From contig JAXRKN010000045.1 of the NCBI GenBank assembly GCA_038502055.1, positions 5,416,501 to 5,480,500 of the forward strand: a stretch of 64,000 nucleotides of DNA, given 5' to 3'. Source of the stretch: Tanytarsus gracilentus. Taxonomy: Eukaryota; Arthropoda; Insecta; Diptera; Chironomidae. Made by a program: the position numbers and the translations under genes. The notes under the pieces were generated by a model. That model did no database searches and was not told the DNA's origin. It saw only the letters and a program-made list of their open reading frames with translations. Shown piece after piece: positions 11,870 through 21,563 of the stretch (its first letter is position 1; each line of letters opens with the position of its first letter).

Positions 11870-13123
11870 CTAAATTGGACACGATCGTATCTTGTGTGTC
11901 ATGTTGATCATTTGCTGTATAAAGACCTGCCTTTCAATCTGTTGAATGAATTCGCTAGAGTTTATAATATCGCCACTCAAATCGTACTTACCTGTTTCTC
12001 CTCGGGCGTAATGTTCAACTTTGTCAGTAATTGAATTTTTAAGATCATATCGAGATATCCATTATCGATGAATTTATCAATGACACAAACAGAACCGGCG
12101 CTTGAAACTTGAGTCTTCATTTGATCGAGAGCAGTTTTCATGATATCATCGCACTTAACGACATCTGTGCGAATGTTTTTTGGATTCGCATTGAAATTGT
12201 AGAGATTTGGATCCATCACACTGCGATCGACTAAATGTTTTCGCATGCAGTACTCAAATTCATCGTTAAAAATTTCCCTTTTCTTTTCCTCGTAGTAATT
12301 GTCAAAAAAATTGCCATAATCTGATTGACCTTTGCACTTGATCAGTGACGAGCTGATCATTTCTTGAGCTTTCTCTTCGAGATCTTTAATTCGTGAATTT
12401 TTCTGACCTGTTTTCCAAAATTTCCAACCAACGCCTTTGAGCTCGATTGCGGTCTTTTTGAGCAGTAAATTTTCATACAATTCTCCTTGAAAATCTTTAA
12501 ATGTGCAATCGACGTAAGGTTTTTGTCTGAAATTCGCTTCCATTTTAGCGCGTGCAGTCGCATAAAATTCAGCAATTTTCACTTTTACCTCGTTGTTACA
12601 CGATGTACTTTCACCTGTGTATCCACCAATAGAATCAAAAAAGTCATCACTCACATCTCGAAGCTTAAGAAAATCCACAACGCATTCTACCGATAATTTA
12701 GCATAACTCGCTTGAACGAGAGCGACTAAAATAATTCCGAGGATTAATGAATTATGTCTACAAGAGAAATTAAATAGTAACAGTGTAAAAAATTGTTGAT
12801 AAGATTTTTTAAAACATATTTTTTTACTAGAGACATTCCATAGTTTAAGCGGGAAAATGTAACTTGATATAAACAGCGTGGAATAGGTCAGTTAATTAAT
12901 TTAAAAGTAATAAAAAATTCTAGAAAAAATTATGAATGACTTTTATAAAGATCTGAGGGACATTCATAAAATAAGTCACAAAAATATATTTTAAAAATTT
13001 GTTTTAAAATTTAAAAAAATTCAAAAATTTATAATTTTTTAAAAATCAAGTGTGACGTTTCACCCCCACAAACCCTGTCAGCCATAAATATGAATAATCA
13101 CAAAAATTGATACTCAACAGCAT
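11870..13123 (-). CDS. Secreted protein A (tandem paralog pair), probably 3 exons
   Basis: An unrecognised secreted protein, paralogous to the gene at 13,518-14,800. The main exon is 12757-11992. A short last exon, 11938-11870 (IERQVFIQQMINM...), aligns with the C-terminus of the paralog, and the phase agrees. The main exon opens with a hydrophobic signal core (SLILGIILVALVQASYA) followed by the mature protein. Features shared with the paralog are the RPY/KPYVDC segment, WKFWKTGQKNSR (WRFWKYWSKSSR in B), CKGQSDYGNFF, YNFNANPKNIR and spaced cysteines that suggest disulfides. The first exon is less sure. I propose ATG-CT at 13123-13119, which gives MLHNSLIL and 279 aa, but the donor there (GTTGAG) is poor. 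A TCAGTT initiator lies at about 13,191-13,186, in the same relative place as in the paralog. An insect haemolymph-protein family such as DUF1397 is a possible relative, at low confidence. Confidence 0.78.
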
Positions 13124-13185
13124 TTTTTTTATTAACGGCTATTATTTTTCTCCTCTCAACTCCACACGATCGACTCCGATGACAC

Positions 13186-13191
13186 AACTGA
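13186..13191 (-). promoter_or_regulatory. Candidate initiator of secreted protein A
   Basis: The minus strand reads TTTCAGTTGTG, an arthropod TCAGTT initiator. It lies about 66 nt upstream of the proposed ATG. The matching element of paralog B lies 77 nt upstream of its splice junction. Confidence 0.4.
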
Positions 13192-13517
13192 AATAAAAAA
13201 TTCCAATAAACTCAAAACAATATTCTCGAATTGAGCATGAGAGACTCTCACAAAAGTGTAACAAGTGAAATCTGAGAGAGAGAGGACGCAAACAAAGCTA
13301 AAGGAAGCATGTCAAGGTCAGTGTTGCCGCAAAGGCAAGGCTGATAAGGTTTTGAGAGTAAATAATTCATTTTATTTTATGCACACACAAAAACATATGA
13401 AAAATTCGTGACAGGTTTAAAAAATTTAAATTTAGTAAAAATTTTTTTGGATATTTTTTATGGAATTTCTTAAAAAATCCATAAATTTTCAAACGCTCGC
13501 ACTTTTAATGAACACAT

Positions 13518-14800
13518 TCAGCATCCTTTGGTGTCAATCGTGATGTCGACCATGCTGTTGATGAAATCTTGCTTTTCTTTAGTTTTATCCGATGATGTCA
13601 GCGATAATTTCGACAACAGTTCAGCTTTCAAAATGTACTCGGCATAAAGTCGCTCACGATAAACTTTCAACTGACAATCGTTGATTTTTTTCGTCTCCTT
13701 AATTTCATTCAACAGATCTTCCTTAATTTCATTGAACACAATTGTGCAGTTAAGCGCTTCTTCGCGGACATTCTTCGGGTTATATCGGAAATTGTAAATT
13801 CGATCGTTTATCAAACGAAACTCGACCAACTTGTTTCGAAGACAAAATTCCTGCTCGCCACTTCGACCCCAGTTTATTGAGCGATCTTGAATTTGACTGA
13901 AATAATAGCCGAACTCTTGATGTCCTTTGCAGGTGAGAATTAACTTCCTCTCCACATCTTCAGCCGCATCTTTAATCTGTTCGAGTCTCGATGACTTTGA
14001 CCAATATTTCCAGAATCTCCAGCCACTAATCATTTCAACTGCGTGCTCACGCAGCATCAACTTTTCATATTCATCATTTTCCTCTTCAATTTCTCGCATG
14101 ACACATTCTGAGTAGGGTCGAGTTGATCTTTCTTTACTCAATCGGTCTCGTAGTCGATTATAAATTCCCGCCAATGTACTTTTCACCGATGACTCACAAT
14201 CTGAAATACTGCCAATGTAATTGTCGACATAGTCAATAATATCCTCGGATGCATGGCGACTTTTTAAATAATATTTGAGGCATTCATGTGTGAGGGGTTC
14301 ATTCACGTTTCCTTGACATGTGTGTATCGCTAGGACGATGGTTAGGGCGATCGTGAGATGAAGAAGCTTCCTAGAAAATAAAAAAATCAATTATTTTGTG
14401 CAGCAAAAAATTTTATTCCACGACTTTGAAAATTTTAGAACAAAAAAGCATTTTTGAATTCTAAAAACTATTTTTAGAGAGAAAAACTGTGTCAGTGCGT
14501 GATAACATTTTGTGCCCTTTAGAAAACTTAAAACAATAAAATTAATTTTTGATTAAAATAATTTAAAATTCCTGGAAACTATATTTTTAAAGTGGCTAAA
14601 ATTTTGGTTTTATTGTAATACAATTTTGACGTCATTTGACATCACTTTAAAGTTCAAGAGCATCATAAAAATAATAAACTGAATAAATTTTTTTCAAAAA
14701 TTCTAACTTCAAAACTTTAAAGTCTGCTACTAATATTTTTATTCCCTTAAACTTTCAATGTGAAAATTCCATTCTTATCACAACCCGGTTTCACTTACAT
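13518..14800 (-). CDS. Secreted protein B (tandem paralog pair), start codon split by an intron
   Basis: An unrecognised secreted protein of 284 aa. The coding sequence is 14800-14799 joined to 14370-13518. The first exon ends in AT before a good donor (GTAAGT), and the next exon begins with G after TTTTCTAG, so the ATG itself is split by the 428-bp intron. This gives MKLLHLTIALTIVLAIHTC, a textbook signal peptide. A TCAGTT initiator at about 14,878-14,873 fits a 5' UTR of about 77 nt. The mature protein shares with neighbour A the tryptophan-rich WRFWKYW block, CKGHQEFGYYF, FCLRNKLVEFRL, YNFRYNPKNVR and the cysteine pattern, and it ends in a Cys. Unlike A, it has no intron near the 3' end. 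The two genes lie head-to-tail, an evident tandem duplication. Function is unknown; an extracellular or haemolymph role is inferred only from the signal peptide. Confidence 0.88.
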
Positions 14801-14872
14801 TCTGTCTAAAAATTTATGATTTTTTACTCCACTCTTCTTCTTCCGATCTACTCGCTGTAAACTCCAAAAACG

Positions 14873-14878
14873 AACTGA
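14873..14878 (-). promoter_or_regulatory. Candidate initiator of secreted protein B
   Basis: The minus strand reads ATTCAGTTCG, matching the TCAGTT initiator consensus. It predicts a 5' UTR of about 77 nt that ends exactly at the split start codon. Confidence 0.45.
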
Positions 14879-15327
14879 ATTCTCTCTCTAAACTTTTTCA
14901 TTCTTTTCACATTTCATTCATGTTCTCGACTCTAGAATTATTATTATTATTTTTCATGTAATAAATGAGCATTGAGATGATAACGAAGCAACCGCGTGCG
15001 ACAACTCTCAATTAAATTCGTAAAGATTGTTTTTAAGTGATGGTTGGAATGTTTTTGTGATCTGATGACATCTCGATGTGCGCTCTCATATATTTGATGA
15101 TCGAGTGATTTAATTCTTGGCAATTTATTTAGATAGAAAATGATTAAAACAATTTAAATGCTAATGATAGAGGAGAGAGTTGAGTGCGAGTGGGATTTTA
15201 AGCAAGGCATGGACAATTTAAAATTATAGATATCAAAAATAAAATTGAAAAAATTTTAAATTTTAAATTTTGATTTTTGAATTTAAAAAAATAAATTTTT
15301 GCCACCTATGGACACAAATAAAAACAT

Positions 15328-15712
15328 CCGTCAATGAAAACCTCGAAGGGGATTTGTTTTGACGCTTTTGTGATTGACATCAAAAGGAAAAATTGAGTGT
15401 TGAGGATTATTTCATGCATGTCCAATATCCTCATCATCGTTGCTGCCTCTGAAAATGAAATCAAATTCGCAGATTTTCACAATAATTTCGCAAATCGAGT
15501 GTGTGAGCTAAAAGTGTTGGTTGCAATGTCAATTGATGATGAGATTTACACGCGCATATGCGTGAAAACACATACGGAAGATGATACACTATGATGGATA
15601 TTTGTGTAGGGATAATTCGATAAATATTTAATTAGGTTTCGAAATGCGATACAAAAACAACTCAAAATCCATCGAGTTCGGTTTTGATGAGTTTTTGTCG
15701 CTTAAAAGACCG
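15328..15712 (+). repeat. Dispersed repeat block 1, copy a
   Basis: About 385 bp, nearly identical to 21,175-21,563 (same orientation) and to 51,536-51,929 (inverted). The conserved stretch starts at AATGAAAACCTCGAAGGG and ends at AAGACCGCCAAAAAT. A 65-codon frame inside is preserved in part between copies but has no recognisable domain. No terminal inverted repeats or target duplication are seen. Confidence 0.85.
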
Positions 15713-16089
15713 CCAAAAATCTCCAAAATTTGTGATGTCGTTTAAAATGCTTCTAGCTTATGTTCAGCTTGTTACCTTGACAACTATGGACACAAAGAAA
15801 ACCAAGGATGATTTTCATGCAACTATGGATACACATTTTAATCTCCAATGAGGTTACACATAAATTTTTAATCAAATGAGGAGAATAATTAAAATGTGGT
15901 TTGAGGTGACGAAGAGAAAAATTAAAGACACTTTTAGAGTAAAGTTAAAAATATAAAATTTTCACCCTTTATTGAAAAATAAATAATTCGAAAGAAAGTC
16001 TGGCACCAGAATGCATTTTCAAATCAATTTGCCTCAATGTGCAAATAAAAGTCAACAAAATACTTAAAATGCATTTCGTGAAAGTGCAA

Positions 16090-17945
16090 TCAGCGTGAAA
16101 ATGAGGGTTGAAAAGAGTTTTTAGCTGAAAATTGTGCACAAAATTTCTCTTTTTCTTGTACGTAATTTTTTTAGATAGAAAATTGCAATTGCAGTCGAAT
16201 TAACATGTCTGACATGTAGGCTCATCAATAACGGAAAAATGCATTTTTTGAGCTATCGATAAAACATTTCTAAAATATTTAGTTTTTTTAATTGATTTGA
16301 TCTATTTGAATAAAATTGTTAAAATAAATAATTGCAAAGTTAATTAGCAGTGAAAATTATTTTTGTACTAAATTCAAAATTATGCAAAAACTTGTTGAAT
16401 AAATTTTCCGAATCAATCAAATTTTCTCGCGTTGCCAATTTTAATTCACTCGAACAAAAAAAATTAATTTTGTGTGACAAAAATCGGCAAATTAAAATCA
16501 CTGCAGAAATTTGTTTGTGGTTGGCATTTTTTTGTGGTTTCCTAAAAAATTTATTGAGTGATGACAAAAAATTCACTTCATGAATTTCCAATTTTTGGCA
16601 CTTTTCACGGATGAATTGTTTCACTTTTTAAATGTACTCGAAAAAGTCGTTAAGTGTCACTCACTAAACTAACACAATGTCAATCATGAATTTCTCTCTT
16701 TAGAACTAAATTTGCATTTTTTAATGAGCAATTTTCTATCAAAAAATTCTTCATCGTTTACACTTAATTGAAAAGACCATAAAGAGAGGAAAATTTTCAC
16801 TTTGAGCTGTAAAATTTTGTTATTTATTCATCAACGTGAGTTGTGGACATGATCATGAGAGATTTTTTGGTAATTATGAAATTCACACACAGCAAAATTA
16901 TCAAACTGCAACACGTGTGAGTCGAGTTGATGAGCTTTATCAGTCATCGTCATCGTGTCATGATGGAAAATTGTCCATTGTAAATTTTGTTTGTCTGCAA
17001 ATTTTAAATTTATTTGTTCAACTCGCCTGCAATTCATTTTCTCTGTCCTCTGTCGTCTGTAAATTGAAATACAAATTTTTGCAATGCGTACAAATTAATT
17101 GCCATCACCATTTCCATCATCATCAGCCTCAGCATGAGATGTGTATTCGATTTTGTGCCCTCAAAACATTTTCTCACTTCGCTTTCTGCTGATGAAAATT
17201 TTTGATCACCTTCAAGCTGATTTTCAATTGATTGCAGTTTGTTTAAAAACAGATGCAGAATTAAATTTCAATTACAATGTCCACGGAAATTAAAAAGTTC
17301 TTAATAGATGGGGAATAATTTTTATTTATAGCGTTGCAGACATTCGAAATGGGATGCGACAATTAATTAGATACATTCTCATTCAACCACCAGCTAAAGC
17401 ATCAGTTTACCCGGCCATGCACGTCTCAAAGAAATTTTAATAAATTCGAAATCGAGTCACAATTTATTACATTCCTTAGATTTATGAGCACTTTGCAAAT
17501 AGATTTAGTGCACTATGTGCGACATACACTCTCGCGGCAAAAATTGTATTTTGCAATAATTTATTAATTAAAGGATTTCGAATCATTTCTCATCATATAT
17601 GCAACAAACATGAGCTTGGCAAAATCTTTAAAGATCTTTACATCGTCGTCGATCTCGTTACAATTTTTTTTTCAACTTTCGCTCGCAAATTAATTGCTAA
17701 TAACAAAAAATAAAATTATGTTCAAGCTCAAAAAAGAAGAGAGCAGAAGAAAATTATTGAGCCTAAAATAATTATTGAAAAATATCCGTGTGGCATTTTG
17801 TAAGTTTTCTAGTTTAATTTTTTTAAATCCACATGAAGCTAATAATAAAATATTTTCATTGAAAAAAAATTATGTTAAGATCGAGACAAGATTTGAGAAC
17901 TGGCAAATTGTTTTTCTTATGAAAAATTTATTTTCATGATTTTTG
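16090..17945 (+). repeat. Dispersed repeat block 2, copy a (about 1.85 kb)
   Basis: Matched in inverted orientation by 58,012-59,850 with few substitutions and small indels. For example, the frames at 16,836-17,192 (+) and 59,108-58,743 (-) are identical over about 96 codons before an indel. The 16 kb end fades around 16,070-16,110. There is no coding domain and no terminal repeat. Confidence 0.88.
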
Positions 17946-17996
17946 ATGACTTTTAATCCGATGGATGTAAAAAATCTTGACAAACTTTCAAATAAA

Positions 17997-18783
17997 ATTA
18001 ATTTATTTGTTTAAATTCTCAAAGCGACAAAATTCAATTTCGCATGATGCAAAAATATTTTTTTGATGTTTGCTCGATTTTCAATTTCAATTTTTTCGAT
18101 TTGAGATTTATTGCGAGAATTTTTAGTTATTTCAGTTGTGGATCGTCAAATTGAGTGAAAATAGAGTCGATGAATGAATTAAATTCGGCCACTAGTGACG
18201 CAAAATGCAAAACAGTTGCTGCATTTTTATTTTTTGCAACTTAATTGCATTTTTGTGGAATATTTTTTGATGCTGTGTGAGATTTTTTTGATAAATTAAA
18301 TTTATTTTATAAAATTACTCAGAAGCTCTCAATTTGCAACAATGTTCGGAAATTCCAAAAAATTATTTCAACCGACTCGAAATTAGCAAAAAAAATTCTA
18401 AAAATTATGACATTTCCAGATAAAATGCATTTCGTCTGCTGATTGAAATCATAAAAATTTGTTTGCTCATAAAAAATATTTCTGGCGAAGCGCTCGGAGC
18501 GGGGAACCACAAAAAGAGCTGCAAAGTCAGACGAGCGATATTAAAATTACTTTTTGAGCTCATATGAGAGCCGTAAAACGAGAAGAAGATTAAAATTTGA
18601 GAAAACTTATCCATTTCCGACTCCACTTAATTACTTTTTTTGCGGTTCTCGAGAAGCCAATTGGAAATTTTCTAGTAGCCAAAAAATGCATTCTGTCGAT
18701 GTTTCGAGCTCTAATGAGGTCAATTTTGCATTGAGTTGGGATAATTTGAAAGTTTTCGCTCGGCAACTCATTAAAACTGTTCA
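17997..18783 (+). repeat. Dispersed repeat block 3, copy a (about 0.79 kb)
   Basis: Matched in inverted orientation by 32,280-33,066. It begins about 50 bp after block 2, so blocks 1, 2 and 3 are adjacent here, whereas their other copies are scattered. The short open frames on both strands are shared by the two copies and look like shadows of repeat sequence, not genes. Confidence 0.87.
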
Positions 18784-19381
18784 CGAGACTCAAAAGACAA
18801 ACATAAATTTTTATATCACGTCCCCCCAAAAACTATTTAAACTTCTTCAATAGGTTTCATGACATTGAATCATCGACATGAATGCATGGAAGCACAAAAT
18901 TTTTTATATTGTCGCAAAACATCAAAAAAGATTTTTTGCTAAGTCTCGTCGAAGTTTTATGACCGTTTCAATTCTTTTCATTTTTCGAGACCGGAATCGT
19001 TTGCTCTACTCATCCCAAAAACAATTTTGACTAAATTTAATAAATTTTAGTAAATTTTGTAAATTTTTATTTTTTTGTCATTTTTGAGTAAATTTATGTA
19101 AAATTTAATTATTTATGTAAATTTTTTGATGTAAAATTTATCATTTTAGTAAATTTTTATTAAATTAGTCTTTTTAGTCTAAAATTTTATGTAAAATTGG
19201 TAAAATTTATTTAAAAAAAATTTGATTAATTTTTTTAATATTTTTTATGTAAATTTTAGTAAATTTATTTCTTTTGTGGAACTTAATTTATTAGTTTTTT
19301 TGCTTAGGTTGGATTGGTTGTTTTTTGCTTGTAATGAAGGAGGAATATTTTTGAAATTAAACTTATTTTTTGCTTCCCGTC

Positions 19382-19458
19382 GTTGCTAGGATTCGAACCG
19401 TGTCTTTGGAGGAGAAATGTTGTTATACTCGCGCGCGTAAACACTTCGCTACCAAGTT
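19382..19458 (-). other. tRNA-derived relic (Pol III A and B box-like)
   Basis: On the minus strand, a D-arm-like segment (TGGTAGCGAAGTGTTTACGC) is followed about 45 nt later by a perfect B-box core (GGTTCGAATCC). The D stem can pair (GCG/CGC), but the T stem and acceptor stem cannot. It is therefore more likely a SINE or tRNA remnant than a functional tRNA. Confidence 0.4.
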
Positions 19459-19473
19459 TATTTATTTATTTGT

Positions 19474-19514
19474 AAATGGAGAAAGTTATATAGCACAACA
19501 ACTTTCTCCTCCAT
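19474..19514. repeat. Perfect 10-bp hairpin
   Basis: GGAGAAAGTT at 19,478-19,487 pairs with AACTTTCTCC at 19,500-19,509 across a 12-nt loop. It lies inside the AT-rich foldback-like element. Confidence 0.65.
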
Positions 19515-20229
19515 TTTGAAATATTTATTAGGGCATTTTTGGATGATTCTTGTAATATTTTTTATTATTTTTTAAATAGTTTTTCTAATTATTTAATAAA
19601 TAAAATAATTTTTAAAATATTTTAAGAAAAAAACGTTTTCTTAAAATATTTTAGAAATTAACTTGCTTTTAATTAATTTGGATTAAAAATGTTATCGCCT
19701 TCACGTTAGGAATTTGAGGTTTTTTTTGTAACTTATTTAAATAATAGAAATACTGTTAGAATTATTTTGACAATTTTGGAGATGCATATTAGAAAAAAAG
19801 AATGGGATAATTGTCAATTAGATAAAATTGTTGTTAAATTTAAAAATATATTGTTAAAACAAATTCGTTTTAGCTAAAAGGTTAATTTTGTAAATATATG
19901 TATTTTAAATTGATAAATATAATTATAAATTATAAATTAATTTGGTATAAAATTGTATTTTTATTAAAAAAAAAAAAAATAAAATTTAAAATGGAAAAAA
20001 AGAAAAAAATAAATAAAATTTAATAATAAAAAATTTAAATTTATAAATATATTTTATTTTAATTAAAATAATATTTAATAAGTTAAAAATATTTAAAAAA
20101 TAAAATAATAAAAGAAAAAGAGAAAAAAAAAAATAAAATTAATTAAATTTATTAAATTTAATTGAATTAAATTATTTATAAAATATATAAAAAATAATTT
20201 TTTAAATTGATAAAATATTATATAAATTT

Positions 20230-20475
20230 ACTTAAATTTGATTAAATTTTATTTAAAATATTTGACATAAAATATTTTATATAAATTTTACGTTAAATTT
20301 GATTAATTTTATGTTAAAATATTTGACATAAAATATTTTATATTAATTTTTGTCAAATTTGATGTAAATTTTATGTTAAATTATTTGACGTAAAATATTT
20401 TATATAAATTTTACGTTAAATTTGATGTAAATTTTATGTTAATTATTTGACGTAAAATATTTTATGTAAAATTTA
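20230..20475. repeat. Tandem repeat, about 62-bp unit, four copies
   Basis: Successive units share AAATTTGATGTAAATTTTAT and TGACGTAAAATATTTTATAT with small differences. The array is part of the AT-rich element at 19.0-20.6 kb. Confidence 0.7.
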
Positions 20476-21144
20476 TGTAAATTTTCATTTTTTTAATTTA
20501 AAAAGTATATGAATTTTACGTAAAAAAAAATTTTTATACAGATTTTACGTAAAATTGACATAAATTTGATAAGTTTTTGTTTTGTGGGATGGATCATAAA
20601 AAGGACATTAAAAATTGTTTTTCAATCTCTCGATTTAGAAAACGGAGAATTTTTTATTATTGTCTGTTTGAAGATGTTACGGTGGATTTTTTTAATAGTT
20701 AGTTCGTGATTTTAAATTCTAATCTTGAGTTTCAATTTAAAAGTGAAGAAAAGGTGTTAAACTTCAAGAATTTGTAAATTAAATAAAGGATGATAATTTT
20801 TAAATAAATCCGAAAATTTTTAAGGTTTTTAATTTTTTTAAAATAAAAATCAGATTTTTGATATTTTCAAAATTTTAACAAAAACCAGCAGATAGTCAGC
20901 CAATTTAACCTTAAAAATTCATAAATTTGCCAACCCTATTTTGACGCCCTCTTAATTAATCATCAAATATTTAAATTCCATGATGTAAACAGATCGCAAC
21001 ATAATTGTTTTAAATTCACATTGCATCCATTAATGAATTTTCAAAAAACAATTTGTACAAACATTATTCAACATGCAGATATGACACTCGAAAATAATTT
21101 GTAAATGCAATCAACATCAAACAGAAAATTTTACAATTGCACAC

Positions 21145-21563
21145 ATAATAATGAGAGTCGATGATGGACGCAGCGAATGAAAACCTCGAAGGGGATTTGT
21201 TTTGACGCTTTTGTGATTGACATCAAAAGGAAAAATTGAGTGTTGAGGATTATTTCATGCATGTCCAATATCCTCATCATCGTTGCTGCCTCTGAAAATG
21301 AAATCAAATTCGCAGATTTTCACAATAATTTCGCAAATCGAGTGTGTGAGCTAAAAGTGTTGGTTGCAATGTCAATTGATGATGAGATTTACACGCGCAT
21401 ATGAGTAAAAACACACACGGAAGATGATACACTATGATGGATATTTGTGTAGGGATAATTCGATAAATATTTAATTAGGTTTTGAAATGCGATACAAAAA
21501 CAACTCAAAATCCATCGAGTTCGGTTTTGATGAGTTTTTGTCGCTTAAAAGACCGCCAAAAAT
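21145..21563 (+). repeat. Dispersed repeat block 1, copy b
   Basis: Same sequence as 15,328-15,712. It shares about 30 bp more at its left end (through CACACATAATAATGAGAGTC) with the inverted copy at 51.5-51.96 kb, and also shares the variant CATATGAGTAAAAACACAC with it. Copies b and c are therefore the closest pair. Confidence 0.83.

Larger units (their letters stand above)
19011..20591. mobile_element. AT-rich foldback-like element with imperfect terminal inverted repeats
   Basis: The left end (CATCCCAAAAACAATTTTGA) and the reverse complement of the right end (CATCCCACAAAACAAAAACT) match. Weaker similarity continues for about 50 bp. The interior is built of variations on TAAATTTT/ACGTAAAATTT, including a tandem array at about 20,230-20,475. 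It also holds a tRNA-like relic and a hairpin at 19,474-19,514. It encodes no transposase, and I cannot see a clear target-site duplication, so the element type is open. Confidence 0.5.

Noticed and set aside
15397..15594. 65-codon frame in repeat block 1, partly conserved in three copies
   Set aside because: Too short, with a stop-changing difference between copies and no recognisable motif. It is better explained as repeat sequence.
16340..17192. Open frames of 68-118 codons (both strands) repeated at 58.7-59.6 kb
   Set aside because: Their conservation comes from the duplicated repeat block as a whole. Frames overlap on both strands, break at indels between copies and show no domain.
18319..18853. 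Overlapping frames repeated at 32.2-32.7 kb, apparently conserved protein
   Set aside because: Both strands are equally conserved because the DNA block is duplicated. No domain, no splice context.
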